A DNA stretch of 64,000 nt from Rhodobiaceae bacterium (GCA_021404525.1 JAAWWE010000001.1:868001-932000), one strand, 5' to 3'. Shown: positions 27,390-37,172, numbered from the stretch's first letter. The notes: generated by a model from the sequence alone, not told the origin. Made by a program: numbers and translations.

Positions 27390-28502
27390 CTACCTCTTCA
27401 CACTAAAACTTTGCAGCGTATCTTCGCCAAGCGACAAAACTTCAAGCAGCTCAAAACCGGGCGCTTCATCGACCGTATCAATACCCAAGCCTGCCAATGC
27501 CGGGTACCCGTCACCACCAATAATCTTAGGCGCCTGAAACCAGTCGAGGCGATCCACGAGGCCCGCCCGCATCAGCGATGACACAAGGCGTGACCCACCT
27601 TCAACCATCAGCCGCGTGATCCCACGCTCCCCCAGTATTGAAAGCGCGATCGACATATCCATCGTGCCATCGGGGCCCGCCGGCACATCAATCAGCACCA
27701 CCCCACAATCTTCGAATGCCGCACGTCGGGCAGCGTCACCTTCAGGAAAGGTCAAAATCCAAACAGGCACGTCATGTGCTGAGCGGACCAGCTTGGAAGT
27801 TAGGGGCAATCTCAGCCGACCATCTGCAACGATCCGCCGCGGCGAACGATCGCCTAATCCCGGGAGCCGACATGTGAGATCAGGATCATCGACGATAGCC
27901 GTCGCACTGCCAACCATGATCGCATCCGTCCGCGCCCGCATCAGATGTGCTCGATTGCGCGCCCGCTCACCCGTAATCCATTGGCTATGGCCTGAATGTG
28001 TTGCGGTACGTCCATCCAACGAACTCGCAAGCTTAACACTGACCATCGGTCGGCCAGAACTCACCCTCGTCAGGAACCCCTCGTTGAGGCGCGCAGCTTC
28101 CGCCGCGAGCACACCCTCAACAACGTCGATACCCGCCTCGGCCATCATCGAATGCCCAGCACCGGCCACGCGTGGGTCTGGATCCCGCAACGCACTAACA
28201 ACCCGAGACACACCGGCATCTATGAGTGCTTGAGCGCAGGGTGGTGTTTTGCCGATATGGGCGCAGGGTTCCAGCGTGACATATGCGGTCGCACCCTTTG
28301 CCGCCTGCCCAGCGCGGTCAATCGCTTCAGCCTCCGCGTGAGGTCTGCCTGACGGTTGTGTCCATCCGCGACCGACAATCCGACCGGCCGTTTCGTCAAC
28401 GATCACACATCCAACCGCCGGGTTTGGGGCGACACGCCCCAGTCCACGCTCAGCAAGCCCGAGCGCAACACGCATCATTCGCTCGTCAAATGCTGTCGTC
28501 AC
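27390..28502 (-). CDS. ribD: Bifunctional riboflavin deaminase/reductase
   Basis: 370 residues. Residues 1-145 are the deaminase, with zinc ligands in GRPHAEAEAID and TLEPCAHIGKTPPCAQAL. Residues 150-370 are the reductase (RPMVSVKLASSLDGRTATH, then GSATAIVDDPDLTCR and VEGGSRLVSSLM). It performs steps two and three after GTP ring opening. No FMN riboswitch precedes the operon; nrdR lies 54 bases upstream on the same strand. Confidence 0.95.
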   Translation of the reverse strand: MTTAFDERMMRVALGLAERGLGRVAPNPAVGCVIVDETAGRIVGRGWTQPSGRPHAEAEAIDRAGQAAKGATAYVTLEPCAHIGKTPPCAQALIDAGVSRVVSALRDPDPRVAGAGHSMMAEAGIDVVEGVLAAEAARLNEGFLTRVSSGRPMVSVKLASSLDGRTATHSGHSQWITGERARNRAHLMRARTDAIMVGSATAIVDDPDLTCRLPGLGDRSPRRIVADGRLRLPLTSKLVRSAHDVPVWILTFPEGDAARRAAFEDCGVVLIDVPAGPDGTMDMSIALSILGERGITRLMVEGGSRLVSSLMRAGLVDRLDWFQAPKIIGGDGYPALAGLGIDTVDEAPGFELLEVLSLGEDTLQSFSVKR

Positions 28503-28556
28503 AGGGCTACTCCCTGCAGAGTCATACGGGCGGTCGCAACATCAATAAAATGGGAG

Positions 28557-29021
28557 TCAGTCGTCTTCGCCGGGACCGGAGAGCTCCCCAAGCACTTCTT
28601 CAAAGTCCTTGGCTTCCCGGAAGTTTTTATAGACTGAGGCAAAACGCACATAAGCAATATCATCCAACGAGCGGAGCCCTTCCATAATCAGCTCGCCCAC
28701 GACTTGAGACGGAATTTCAGGTTCACCCATACTCTCCAGGCGCCTGACAATGCCGCTTACCATACGCTCGATCCGCTCAGCCTCAACCGGGCGTTTGCGC
28801 ATAGCAACTTGCACGGAGCGCATGAGTTTATCCCGGTCAAATGGCACCCGGCGACCGCTGGATTTAACGATTGTGAGCTCTCTGAGCTGAATGCGCTCAA
28901 ATGTCGTAAACCGCCCACCGCACCCAGGGCAGAAACGCCGACGTCGGATGGCTGTATTGTCCTCGGTCGGACGGGAATCTTTCACCTGTGTGTCTTCGTT
29001 TCCACAATATGGGCACCGCAT
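28557..29021 (-). CDS. nrdR: Transcriptional repressor NrdR
   Basis: 154 residues, the usual length. The zinc ribbon [17 protein letters not shown] ... [16 protein letters not shown] has all four cysteines. The ATP-cone follows ([15 protein letters not shown] to the C terminus). NrdR senses ATP/dATP and represses ribonucleotide reductase genes at NrdR boxes; no nrd gene is in the window. It follows glyA by 65 bases, as in many alphaproteobacteria. Confidence 0.96.
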   Translation of the reverse strand: MRCPYCGNEDTQVKDSRPTEDNTAIRRRRFCPGCGGRFTTFERIQLRELTIVKSSGRRVPFDRDKLMRSVQVAMRKRPVEAERIERMVSGIVRRLESMGEPEIPSQVVGELIMEGLRSLDDIAYVRFASVYKNFREAKDFEEVLGELSGPGEDD

Positions 29022-29086
29022 GCTGCCTCAAACTCCCCTATTCGGCCGCAGCCAGTTGAAACTTCTCGAACCTCGACTGGGCTCAA

Positions 29087-30400
29087 TTATGCGTCGCCAT
29101 AGATTGGAAAACGACTGCAGAGTGCATCCACTTCAGCCCGAACCGCCGCCTCAGTCTCAGCGTTGCCGTCCGCGCCGTTTTCAACCAGCCCGTCAAGCAC
29201 CCGGGCAATAAGCTCACCCACAAGTTGGAATTCTGCCACGCCAAACCCGCGGGTAGTGCCAGCCGGAGTCCCCAAGCGCACACCACTGGTGATCGCAGGC
29301 TTCTCGGGATCAAAGGGAATGCCATTCTTGTTGCAGGTAATGTTGGCCCGCTCAAGGCTCGCTTCTGCCACATTCCCTGTCTGACCTTTGGGTCGCAGGT
29401 CCACAAGCATGAGGTGCGTATCGGTTCCACCGGAGACAATATCAAGGCCATTATCAACAAGCGTGCCTGCGAGTGCCCGCGCGTTCTCTACGATCTGTCC
29501 AGCATAGGACTTAAAGCCCGGCCGCAATGCTTCGCCAAACGCGACTGCCTTGCCGGCGATAACGTGCATCAGCGGCCCGCCCTGAATACCCGGAAAAATC
29601 GCCGAATTGAACTTTTTGCCCAGATCTTCATTGTTGGAAAGGATCATCCCGCCGCGGGGACCCCGCAACGTTTTATGAGTGGTTGTCGTAACCACGTCTG
29701 CATAGGGCAATGGGCTTGGATGAACGCCACCGGCAACCAGCCCAGCAAAATGCGCCATGTCCACCATCAGATAAGCGCCCACACTGTCCGCGATCCGGCG
29801 GAAAGCCGCAAAGTCAATGACACGTGGATAGGCCGAACCACCCGCAATAATGAGCTGCGGCTTATGTTCTTTGGCGAGGCTCTCAACCTCATCCATATCA
29901 ATCAGATGATCTTGTGAACGCACACCATACTGCACCGCGTTGAACCATTTGCCAGACTGGTTGGGTTTCGCGCCGTGTGTCAGGTGGCCGCCGGCAGCAA
30001 GGCTCATGCCCAGGATCGTATCACCTGGCTTGATCATTCCCATCAGTGCGCCCTGGTTCGCCTGACTGCCGGAGTTCGGCTGAACATTCACATAGGCACA
30101 GTTGAATAATTGCTTCGCGCGCTCGATTGCCAGCTCTTCAGCCACATCGACAAACTCACAACCGCCATAATAGCGGCGCCCCGGATACCCTTCTGCATAC
30201 TTGTTCGTAAGCACGGAACCTTGTGCTTCAAGAACAGCCTTAGAGACGATGTTTTCAGAAGCAATCAGCTCAATCTGGTGCTGCTGACGCCCCAGTTCCT
30301 TTTCAATCGCACCAAAAATCTCCGGATCACTGTCCGCCAGTGATCGACCAAAGAACTGCGAAGACTGAGAATCCATGCTTGCGGGGCTGGAAACGGCCAT
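29087..30400 (-). CDS. glyA: Serine hydroxymethyltransferase
   Basis: 437 residues from the ATG at 30400, preceded by AAAGG; a GTG at 30427 is possible. Motifs: [37 protein letters not shown], and [15 protein letters not shown] carrying the PLP lysine. It transfers the serine hydroxymethyl group to tetrahydrofolate, feeding one-carbon metabolism. It appears to be the first gene of the glyA-nrdR-rib-nusB-thiL run. Confidence 0.96.
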   Translation of the reverse strand: MAVSSPASMDSQSSQFFGRSLADSDPEIFGAIEKELGRQQHQIELIASENIVSKAVLEAQGSVLTNKYAEGYPGRRYYGGCEFVDVAEELAIERAKQLFNCAYVNVQPNSGSQANQGALMGMIKPGDTILGMSLAAGGHLTHGAKPNQSGKWFNAVQYGVRSQDHLIDMDEVESLAKEHKPQLIIAGGSAYPRVIDFAAFRRIADSVGAYLMVDMAHFAGLVAGGVHPSPLPYADVVTTTTHKTLRGPRGGMILSNNEDLGKKFNSAIFPGIQGGPLMHVIAGKAVAFGEALRPGFKSYAGQIVENARALAGTLVDNGLDIVSGGTDTHLMLVDLRPKGQTGNVAEASLERANITCNKNGIPFDPEKPAITSGVRLGTPAGTTRGFGVAEFQLVGELIARVLDGLVENGADGNAETEAAVRAEVDALCSRFPIYGDA

Positions 30401-30803
30401 GTCTGAAACCTTTTCTAAAACTGTCACTGGAGGGCAAACCCAGGGGAAATTGGGAGGTCTGCCCAGAGTCAGAGTGCGTTAATGTAAGGCGCGCTAGTTA
30501 CCACATATAGTCGGGCGGCGCCAACGCTACACAAGCTGAGACACGGGAAAAAACCACCCTCGCCTCGCTCCAGACAGGCCTCTCCACCAAAGGTCGCGAG
30601 CCTGGATATGCCCGACCGTTAAAACCAAGCTTTTTGCTAGGTTAATACCAAAGGTCATCAAACATATGGGCGTTTTACAAAAAGCATCGTGATCACTTTT
30701 CAAATAGTTCGAAGAAATACTTGATTAATCTAGCGCTCTTTGCGATACACCAGACAAGTATTGGTCCATTGATACCTGGTTTAGATTCTTGTCGGATTCC
30801 AAG
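30401..30803. promoter_or_regulatory. Divergent intergenic region between glyA and the mucR-like gene
   Basis: About 400 bases without a convincing gene. The half next to the mucR-like gene (30630-30800) is AT-rich with T-A steps (GGTTAATACC, GATTAATC, TTCAAATAG), the type of DNA MucR proteins bind, so autoregulation is plausible. The half next to glyA should hold its promoter. I found no riboswitch core or open frame of note. Confidence 0.4.
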
Positions 30804-31232
30804 ATGCCGAGTGATCGCGACGATCCCCCATCACCTGCAACGCTTCAGTTTGCATCAGAAATTGTTGCCGCCTATGTGAGCAACAACTCTCTCGCGGTTG
30901 ACGAATTGCCGGATATGATCCGCACCGTTCATGGCGTTCTGGCCGCATTGGGCGAGGAAGCAGGAACAGCTCTCACACAACAAGGGCCAGCTGTCTCCAT
31001 CGATGAATCCGTCACAGACGAGTACTTGATTTGCCTCGAAGATGGCAAAAAACTCAAGATGCTAAAGCGGTATTTGAGGTCCAGATACGGCCTGTCGCCA
31101 GAGGAATATCGCTCGAAATGGGGCCTTCCGGCCGACTATCCGATGGTCGCCCCCAACTATGCAGCGCAACGATCCAAACTCGCGAAGAAAATTGGTCTTG
31201 GTCAAAACAGTGCGCCGCGTAAGCGCGACTAG
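30804..31232 (+). CDS. MucR/Ros-family regulator lacking zinc-ligand histidines
   Basis: 142 residues from the ATG at 30804; a TTG at 30789 is an alternative. The MucR signature is strong: LTQQGPAVSIDESVT, ICLEDGKKLKMLK, LSPEEYRSKWGLPADYPMVA and APNYAAQRSKLAKKIGLGQ. The N-terminal 45 residues match the oligomerisation region. In MucR the zinc ligands are Cys-x2-Asp-x9-His-x3/4-His. Here Cys77 and Asp80 remain, but the histidines are Tyr90 and Arg94, so zinc binding is doubtful. Such proteins silence AT-rich promoters globally. The gene stands alone between glyA and the hemA cluster. Confidence 0.9.
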   Translation: MPSDRDDPPSPATLQFASEIVAAYVSNNSLAVDELPDMIRTVHGVLAALGEEAGTALTQQGPAVSIDESVTDEYLICLEDGKKLKMLKRYLRSRYGLSPEEYRSKWGLPADYPMVAPNYAAQRSKLAKKIGLGQNSAPRKRD

Positions 31233-31238
31233 CCGATC

Positions 31239-31514
31239 TCAGACCACCCACCCTTTGCCATTTTTTCCTGACTTGGGCGCTGTCTGCTGATTCTCATCAG
31301 CCTTCTGAGCCATGACATAATTCAGTTTATTGAGCGCAACACGCTCAAGCTCTGATTGCGGCAAGTTAGCAGGACCGACAATCGACACTTCGATACCGGT
31401 CGCACTGTCAATTGCCGACACTTTCATGCTGTCGCCAACGGGGTAGAGCTCGAAATAAACTTCGCGCGACTTGCCGCTCTCTTGCGGTCCGGAAGACGGA
31501 GACTTACGCCGCAC
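31239..31514 (-). CDS. Small conserved-looking protein downstream of hemA (DUF6898-like)
   Basis: 91 residues if the GTG at 31514 is used; this overlaps the hemA end by 11 bases, and the open frame runs to 31547. The core is [20 protein letters not shown] followed by [19 protein letters not shown] and [12 protein letters not shown] recall similar short proteins after hemA in alphaproteobacteria (named DUF6898), with no known function. The C terminus is Lys/Gly-rich. Overlap with hemA suggests cotranscription and perhaps coupling. Confidence 0.7.
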   Translation of the reverse strand: MRRKSPSSGPQESGKSREVYFELYPVGDSMKVSAIDSATGIEVSIVGPANLPQSELERVALNKLNYVMAQKADENQQTAPKSGKNGKGWVV

Positions 31515-32715
31515 GCCTAATCTTGCGTCGGGTCCACACGTCATCAAGTGCGTGCACCAGACTCTCCATCATTTCGTCCGTATGAAGAGGACAAGGGGTA
31601 AACCGAAGCCGCTCTGTTCCACGCGGTACTGTCGGATAATTGATTGGTTGAACGTAGATATTATGATCGTTCAGCAAATCGTCAGCTACCTGCTTGCAAA
31701 GCACCGGATCCTTGACCATGACAGGCACGATATGACTTTCGCACATCATCACAGGCAGGCCCGCGTCTAGCAGCATCTTGCGAAGGGTTTGAGCCCGTTC
31801 CTGATGCACTTCCCGCTCTACGTTGCTCGCTTTCAGGTGACGAACGCTTGCAAGGATCCCGGCAACCAGAACCGGCGACAGCGACGTCGAAAAGATGAAC
31901 CCAGGAGCATAGGACCGGACGACGTCCACAACCGCTTCACTAGCTGCGATATATCCACCCATCACGCCAAACCCTTTGGCGAGCGTTCCTTCGATGATAT
32001 CGACCTTGTCAAGAACACCATCGCGTTCTGCGATGCCGCCGCCTCGCGGGCCATAGAGCCCCACGGCATGAACCTCATCAAGATAGGTCAGCGCACCATA
32101 TTTATGCGCGAGATCACAGATCTCACCGATAGGCGCAATGTCACCATCCATGGAATAAACAGATTCAAAAGCAACGATTTTTGGCTGCTCAAGCGGCACG
32201 GACTGCAGCAACTCTTCAAGATGCTCCAAGTCATTGTGGCGCCAAACCCGTTTGGGACCGCCGCTGCGACGAATACCTTCGATCATGGACGCGTGATTAA
32301 GTTCATCTGAGATCGTCAGGCAGTCGCCGAACACACGCGCCAAAGTGCTCAGCGTCGCATCATTGGCGATATAGCCAGACGTAAAGAGCAAGGCCGACTC
32401 TTTCTGATGAAGATCCGCGATCTCTTTTTCAAGCTCTACGTGATAATGGGTGGTGCCGGAAATATTCCGTGTACCCCCTGAACCGGCCCCGACAAGATCA
32501 ACCGCTTCATGCATTGCCGATGTGACCAGCTCATTTTGACCCATGCCCAGATAGTCGTTTGAGCACCAGACGACGATCTCTTTTTCACCTTCGGGTGCAT
32601 GAAAAGTCGCGCGAGGGAAACTTCCACGATGGCGCACAATATCGGCAAAAACTCGGTATCGGCCCTCATTCCGCAAGGAGGTCAATGCTTCCGACAGTTT
32701 GCCTTCATAGTCCAT
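31504..32715 (-). CDS. hemA: 5-aminolevulinate synthase
   Basis: 403 residues from the ATG at 32715; a GTG four codons earlier is possible. Motifs: [50 protein letters not shown], and [16 protein letters not shown] with the PLP lysine. It condenses glycine and succinyl-CoA to start tetrapyrrole synthesis by the C4 route, which supports an alphaproteobacterial origin. hemB lies 8 kb away. A perfect 18-bp palindrome sits about 100 bases upstream and may be an operator. Confidence 0.96.
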   Translation of the reverse strand: MDYEGKLSEALTSLRNEGRYRVFADIVRHRGSFPRATFHAPEGEKEIVVWCSNDYLGMGQNELVTSAMHEAVDLVGAGSGGTRNISGTTHYHVELEKEIADLHQKESALLFTSGYIANDATLSTLARVFGDCLTISDELNHASMIEGIRRSGGPKRVWRHNDLEHLEELLQSVPLEQPKIVAFESVYSMDGDIAPIGEICDLAHKYGALTYLDEVHAVGLYGPRGGGIAERDGVLDKVDIIEGTLAKGFGVMGGYIAASEAVVDVVRSYAPGFIFSTSLSPVLVAGILASVRHLKASNVEREVHQERAQTLRKMLLDAGLPVMMCESHIVPVMVKDPVLCKQVADDLLNDHNIYVQPINYPTVPRGTERLRFTPCPLHTDEMMESLVHALDDVWTRRKIRRAA

Positions 32716-32812
32716 CGTCAATTCCACTTCCAGTTGACCTTAAACCGAAATACCACCATAGGAAGAGTGGTGCCTTATGGTTTACAGTCCGTTAACGCGT
32801 TCTAGTACCCTA

Positions 32813-32830
32813 GGAAATCTGCAGATTTCC
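32813..32830. promoter_or_regulatory. Perfect 18-bp palindrome upstream of hemA
   Basis: GGAAATCTGCAGATTTCC reads the same on both strands. It lies about 100 bases upstream of the hemA start and 60 bases before the end of the neighbouring glpQ gene. The symmetry suits a dimeric DNA-binding protein. It does not match the FNR or CRP half-sites, so the regulator is unknown. Confidence 0.4.
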
Positions 32831-32890
32831 ACACCCAGCGCTACTCGCGAATTGTCGCAGAAAACACCGTCAAATTCTAGAACCGGCGGT

Positions 32891-33670
32891 TTAGTGCCAC
32901 ACACCCCGCTCTTCCAGAATAGATTTAAGCACTTCGGGCCGGTCTGTCATCAGCCCATCGACACCTACATCGAGTAATCGGCGCATTTCCTGCGGGTCAT
33001 CAATCGTCCAGACATGAACCTGAAGGCCCCGCTCATGGGCGTGGGCAACCAAACGGCGGTCAACCAGACGAATTCCGAACTGATGGGTGGGTATCTGCAG
33101 GCACCCTTGTGGGAACGGGCCCCAAAGGCCGGAAAAAGGCCCCGACAAGCTGGAAAACCGCATTCTCGCGGTGCCAAGCGGCCCTAGCCCTGTGCATAGA
33201 CGTGAGCCCAGCATGTCACGGATCCCAGCAGTTCGCCTGTCAGAGAACGACGTCACACAGACCCTGCCGAGGGCATTGGCATCCTTGAGGACCTTCGCCA
33301 GCGGTTCAGCAGCATTATCAAGCTTAGGATCGATATTAAACCGGGCCTCGGGCCAGCTCGCCAGAAGCTCGGCAAACAAGGGAATGGGCTCACGCCCGTC
33401 TATGCGGGCTTTCGACACTTGAGCGTAGTCCAGCTCGGCAATCCGACCGGTCATATCGGTGACGCGGTCCAGCTCTTCATCATGGAAGGCCAGCAACACA
33501 CCGTCCCTTGTCGCATGTACATCTGTTTCCAGATAGCGGAATCCAAGATCAATCGCATGTTGAAAGGCCGGAAGCGTGTTCTCTGGATGCGCGCTGGTTC
33601 CCCCTCTATGCGCAAAGGCCAGAACACCATCAAATTCTAGGTATGGAAATTTTGCAGGTCGCGACATCAA
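32891..33670 (-). CDS. Glycerophosphodiester phosphodiesterase
   Basis: 259 residues, one GDPD TIM-barrel domain. FAHRGGTSAHPENTLPAF near residue 16 carries the catalytic histidine and arginine, YLETDVHATRDGVLLAFHDEEL the metal residues and second histidine, and the C-terminal VWTIDDPQEMRRLLDVGVDGL closes the barrel. No signal peptide is visible, so it should act in the cytosol on glycerophosphodiesters, releasing glycerol 3-phosphate. It lies between ldt and hemA on the same strand. Confidence 0.92.
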   Translation of the reverse strand: MMSRPAKFPYLEFDGVLAFAHRGGTSAHPENTLPAFQHAIDLGFRYLETDVHATRDGVLLAFHDEELDRVTDMTGRIAELDYAQVSKARIDGREPIPLFAELLASWPEARFNIDPKLDNAAEPLAKVLKDANALGRVCVTSFSDRRTAGIRDMLGSRLCTGLGPLGTARMRFSSLSGPFSGLWGPFPQGCLQIPTHQFGIRLVDRRLVAHAHERGLQVHVWTIDDPQEMRRLLDVGVDGLMTDRPEVLKSILEERGVWH

Positions 33671-33738
33671 TCTCTCCCGTAAGGGACAAATTTAGTCCAT
33701 ATGAGGCGGATTGAAAGAGCCAACGAAAGTAAGGCGAC

Positions 33739-35052
33739 CTATCTGGTCAGGGAGGAAGTGCGAACACGGCGGTCAATATCGTAGACATCGTCTCGAAAGT
33801 TCACGACGCCGCTATCATCAACCCAGGCGGTGAGATAAAGCAGATAGACCGGCACGGTCTCAGCGAGCCGCACGTCACGACGGTTACGTTGATTGACAAC
33901 ACCATCGATACGGGCGCGGTCCCACCCTTCTGTTTCGCTGAGCAGCCACTCGGTCAGATCGTGCACATCCTCAACGCGCACGCAGCCAGAGCTATACGTC
34001 CGTGCTGTGCGACCAAAGAGGCTCTTCGACGGCGTATCATGAAGATAAACCGCATAAGGGTTGTTAAAGTGGATCTTCACAGTGCCAAGCGAATTTCTCG
34101 GACTTGGATCCTGGCGCAAACGAACGTCACGGGCGCTCGTACGATACCAATTAACAGACCGGGCGCTGACTTCTCTTCCACCCCGATACACACGAATGCC
34201 CAGCCGTTCGAAATAGGCCGGATTGCGGCGCGCTTTCGGGATCAGGTCTTTCTCGGCAATACTGCGGGGCACATGCCAATAGGGATTAAACGCCAGGAAC
34301 GTGATCTCGCTGGTGATCTCTGGCGTTTGCCGGTCTTCCTTACCAACAATAACGCGACGCCGAAGGTCGACCCGACCATCAGTGACTGCCTCAACCTCCT
34401 GGCCGGCAATATTCACAAACACATAGCGGCGGCCGAGAGACTCTGAAACTTCATTCAAGCGCTGAAGATTGATCGCCAGCTGTTTAATCCGCTTTGAGAC
34501 CGGCACATTCATTGTATCGATCGTCCGCGGACCAATCACACCATCTGGGGTTAGTCCATGACGGCTCTGGAAGCGACGTGTGCCCTCATAGACATGTTCG
34601 TCATAAACTGCCGGGTCACCACCCGAAATTGCGAGATCGCCGGTCGCCACCAGACGCTCGCGGATAAGCGGTACCCGGTCATCCCGATCACCCAATTCGA
34701 TTTTCTCACCACGCGGGATGGACTTCCAACCGCCCCATTCTTCAATCTGCTCATACATCGACATGGCGCGTAGCACCGGCCAGAAGCCGGCATCGCCGAG
34801 TGTCGGAACACTTGAGAGCGACGTTGGAGTTTCTGGAATAAGGGCTTCAGAACTCGGATTCCATGGATCAACCCACTGCTGTTCCCATGGATTGAATGCG
34901 TCATCTGCCGCCGCTGGTGATACAAAAAACAGCGCAATACCAACAAAAACAGCGCTCGCAGCCATAATCAGATAGTCGAAAGATGTCTTTGCGACATGTG
35001 TCACAGTGCTGCCCCCGCGGCCTGTATCGATTTTACGTCTGTTAGCGTTCAT
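33739..35052 (-). CDS. L,D-transpeptidase (YkuD domain) with peptidoglycan-binding domain
   Basis: 437 residues from the ATG at 35052; the frame is open 40 codons further but without homology. A membrane or signal segment (LIMAASAVFVGIALFFVSPAAA) lies at about residues 29-50. A PG_binding_1 helix bundle (YEGTRRFQSRHGLTPDGVIGPRT) is near residue 160. The YkuD domain follows, ending in the catalytic YSSGCVRVEDVHDL. It belongs to the large YcbB/LdtP type that makes 3-3 peptidoglycan crosslinks in the periplasm. The probable regulator ldtR lies one kilobase away. Confidence 0.92.
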   Translation of the reverse strand: MNANRRKIDTGRGGSTVTHVAKTSFDYLIMAASAVFVGIALFFVSPAAADDAFNPWEQQWVDPWNPSSEALIPETPTSLSSVPTLGDAGFWPVLRAMSMYEQIEEWGGWKSIPRGEKIELGDRDDRVPLIRERLVATGDLAISGGDPAVYDEHVYEGTRRFQSRHGLTPDGVIGPRTIDTMNVPVSKRIKQLAINLQRLNEVSESLGRRYVFVNIAGQEVEAVTDGRVDLRRRVIVGKEDRQTPEITSEITFLAFNPYWHVPRSIAEKDLIPKARRNPAYFERLGIRVYRGGREVSARSVNWYRTSARDVRLRQDPSPRNSLGTVKIHFNNPYAVYLHDTPSKSLFGRTARTYSSGCVRVEDVHDLTEWLLSETEGWDRARIDGVVNQRNRRDVRLAETVPVYLLYLTAWVDDSGVVNFRDDVYDIDRRVRTSSLTR

Positions 35053-35204
35053 TTTCGGTACACCAGAGTCAAAGCACAAATAGGGTAAATTGCCTCTTTG
35101 AGACAGTTTTTGGTTGTTCGGCAACAGTTTGCCATGATGAACGCAAATAAGAGGCCACGTTTCACCGATCAAAAGCCCCTAAAACAAAAGGGTAAATCCA
35201 GTAT

Positions 35205-35999
35205 ATGTCACAAATACTGATAACAAATTTAGCCGTGATTGCAGTCTGCCTGCTCGCTCTATGGGGCGTAAGTATCAGGATTCGCGATGCGAGCATCATC
35301 GATATCTTCTGGGGTCCAGGCTTCGGCATCGTAGCGCTGACCACCTTTATCCTCACCGACGCACCTGGACCATCTGGGGTCCTTCTCACAGCATTTGCGT
35401 GTCTGTGGTCCATAAGGCTAGGCACCCACCTGGCAGGCCGTTGGCTCTCCCACGGACGCAAGGAAGACGCGCGCTACATCGCCATGCGGAAAAAGGCCGG
35501 TCCGTCTTTCGGCAGACGGTCACTGGTAACCGTCTACGGCCTTCAAGGAGCGCTCATGTGGATCGTCTCCCTGCCGCTCCAAATCGGTATCTCACAAAGT
35601 TCCGGCGCTGCATTTGGAGTTGCCACAGCGCTTGGCTGCATCATCTTCACCGCAGGTTTCGTGATGGAAGCTTTGGCCGACGCGCAATTGCGCGACTTTA
35701 AAGCTGACACAAAAAATGACGGGAAGATCATGTCGCAGGGTATCTGGGCTTGGAGCCGCCACCCCAACTATTTTGGCAATGCCTGTTTGTGGTGGGGCCT
35801 CTTCCTAATCGCCTCAGACGCGCCTTTTGGGGTCTTTGCGATTGTGAGCCCGGTCATCATGACGTTCCTGTTGCTGCGCGTTTCCGGTGTTGCCCTGTTG
35901 GAACGCCGGATGGCTCGCGCCAAGCCTGAATATCTGGAGTACCAACAGTCCGTAAATGCATTTGTGCCGCTCCCACCTTCATGGAAACGGCACAAATAG
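35205..35999 (+). CDS. DUF1295 / steroid 5-alpha-reductase-like membrane protein
   Basis: 264 residues with about six or seven membrane helices. VSIRIRDASIIDIFWGPGFG lies near the N terminus; the C-terminal catalytic-type region has SQGIWAWSRHPNYFGNACLWWG, shared by DUF1295, isoprenylcysteine methyltransferases and sterol reductases, where it binds a nucleotide cofactor. The substrate is unknown, probably an isoprenoid or lipid. It is divergent from ldt and convergent with ldtR, so it sits inside the ldt-ldtR neighbourhood. Confidence 0.87.
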   Translation: MSQILITNLAVIAVCLLALWGVSIRIRDASIIDIFWGPGFGIVALTTFILTDAPGPSGVLLTAFACLWSIRLGTHLAGRWLSHGRKEDARYIAMRKKAGPSFGRRSLVTVYGLQGALMWIVSLPLQIGISQSSGAAFGVATALGCIIFTAGFVMEALADAQLRDFKADTKNDGKIMSQGIWAWSRHPNYFGNACLWWGLFLIASDAPFGVFAIVSPVIMTFLLLRVSGVALLERRMARAKPEYLEYQQSVNAFVPLPPSWKRHK

Positions 36000-36019
36000 A
36001 TTTGTCTGATTGATCCAGC

Positions 36020-36532
36020 TTAGAGGCGGAAACGGATCTGATCTGTCCAGAAGCGTTCAAGCTTGTTCAGCGTCTTGTTGATGACCTGAAGCTCTTCCTG
36101 ACTCACATCACCCACCTCAGAGATCGTGTCGATGTGACGATTGTAGAGCGTATCAATGGTATCGCAGATTTCCCGACCTTTTTGCGTGAGGCGAACACGC
36201 ACGGAGCGTCGGTCCATCTCGGAACGCTGGTGGTTGATGTAACCCGCTTCCACAAGCTTCTTCAGATTGTAGGAAACATTCGAGCCGAGATAGTGACCCC
36301 GCGACCGCAGCTCGCCAGCCGTCATTTCCTGGTCGCCAATATTGAACAGAAGCAACGCCTGCACACTATTGATCTCGACATTGCCACTGCGATCAAGTTC
36401 ATCCTTGATCACGTCCAGCAAACGACGGTGAAGTCGCTCAACAAATGTTAGCGCCGTCAGATAGGCCTCACGCGCTTCGGGGGAAGCACTCCTTGGCTCA
36501 CTTGTTTCTGCTTCTTCAATCATCGCACTCAT
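36020..36532 (-). CDS. ldtR: MarR-family regulator, LdtR-like
   Basis: 170 residues. The segments FVERLHRRLLDVIKDELDR, NSVQALLLFNIGDQEMTAGEL and SRGHYLGSNVSYNLKKLVEAG match LdtR, the MarR-type regulator of L,D-transpeptidase expression known from Liberibacter and rhizobia. The winged helix is SEMDRRSVRVRLTQKG. The first 20 residues are acidic and extra. It is likely to control the nearby L,D-transpeptidase gene and stress tolerance. Symbol assigned from motif similarity, not a search. Confidence 0.85.
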   Translation of the reverse strand: MSAMIEEAETSEPRSASPEAREAYLTALTFVERLHRRLLDVIKDELDRSGNVEINSVQALLLFNIGDQEMTAGELRSRGHYLGSNVSYNLKKLVEAGYINHQRSEMDRRSVRVRLTQKGREICDTIDTLYNRHIDTISEVGDVSQEELQVINKTLNKLERFWTDQIRFRL

Positions 36533-36684
36533 GGAACAAACCTCTACAAATCCGCTCTGGCGGCAAACTCAAACCTAACTAGCCGCAAACCCATGAATGC
36601 AACACTAAAGGCGGCGTCCTAATGGTGGCTTAATCAGAACCTCAAATTTGGCCTAAATTTGGGGATGTTTTCGCTACAGCTTGA

Positions 36685-37104
36685 TCATTCCGCGGCTTGA
36701 CCATAGGCAGCGCCTATCATTGTGTCGGAAAGGATTTGGTAAGTATGTTTCCAAGCAGCATCAACTTCCGGCAAATAAGCCTCGCCAAGCCCCTGTTCCA
36801 GGGTCCACAGCAGTGCGGCACCAACCTTGTCATAATGCTCTGGCTTGACGCCATAAGCCACGTGCCCCTGGCCAAGCTTCTGCAGAACCGGCACCAGTGC
36901 ATTCAAATCGTTGAGCCCCGCCACAGCGATGGTCAGCGTCTTCATGAGCTTCCGCCCCTGCTCTTCCATATCTCCAGTAAAGAGCGGCTTTACTTCAGGT
37001 GCGATCTCAAACAGGCGGCCGTAAAAAAGTTCGGCAGCTTTGTCTGCAATAGGCTTAACCGCTTCAAAACTGGTTTGAACAAGCTGGATTTCGGTTGGGG
37101 TCAT
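36685..37104 (-). CDS. Single-domain haemoglobin (globin family)
   Basis: 139 residues, one globin domain. Tyr28 (B10), Phe42 (CD1), Gln49 (E7) and the proximal histidine His81 in QGHVAYGVKPEHYDKVG match flavohaemoglobin-type single-domain globins. No reductase domain follows. The Tyr-B10/Gln-E7 pair fits NO dioxygenase or O2-binding roles; which one is inference. The gene stands alone, with a CTCGC/GCGAG hairpin in its leader (37114-37128). Confidence 0.9.
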   Translation of the reverse strand: MTPTEIQLVQTSFEAVKPIADKAAELFYGRLFEIAPEVKPLFTGDMEEQGRKLMKTLTIAVAGLNDLNALVPVLQKLGQGHVAYGVKPEHYDKVGAALLWTLEQGLGEAYLPEVDAAWKHTYQILSDTMIGAAYGQAAE

Positions 37105-37172
37105 TTTCTTTTCCTCGCGTTATGCGAGTAAAAATCTACCCAATACACTCTAAGTCCCGGTTAAGGTCGTCC

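Noticed and set aside
28503-28556. FMN riboswitch before ribD
   Set aside because: Only 54 bases separate ribD from nrdR, too short for the element, and no RFN core is visible.
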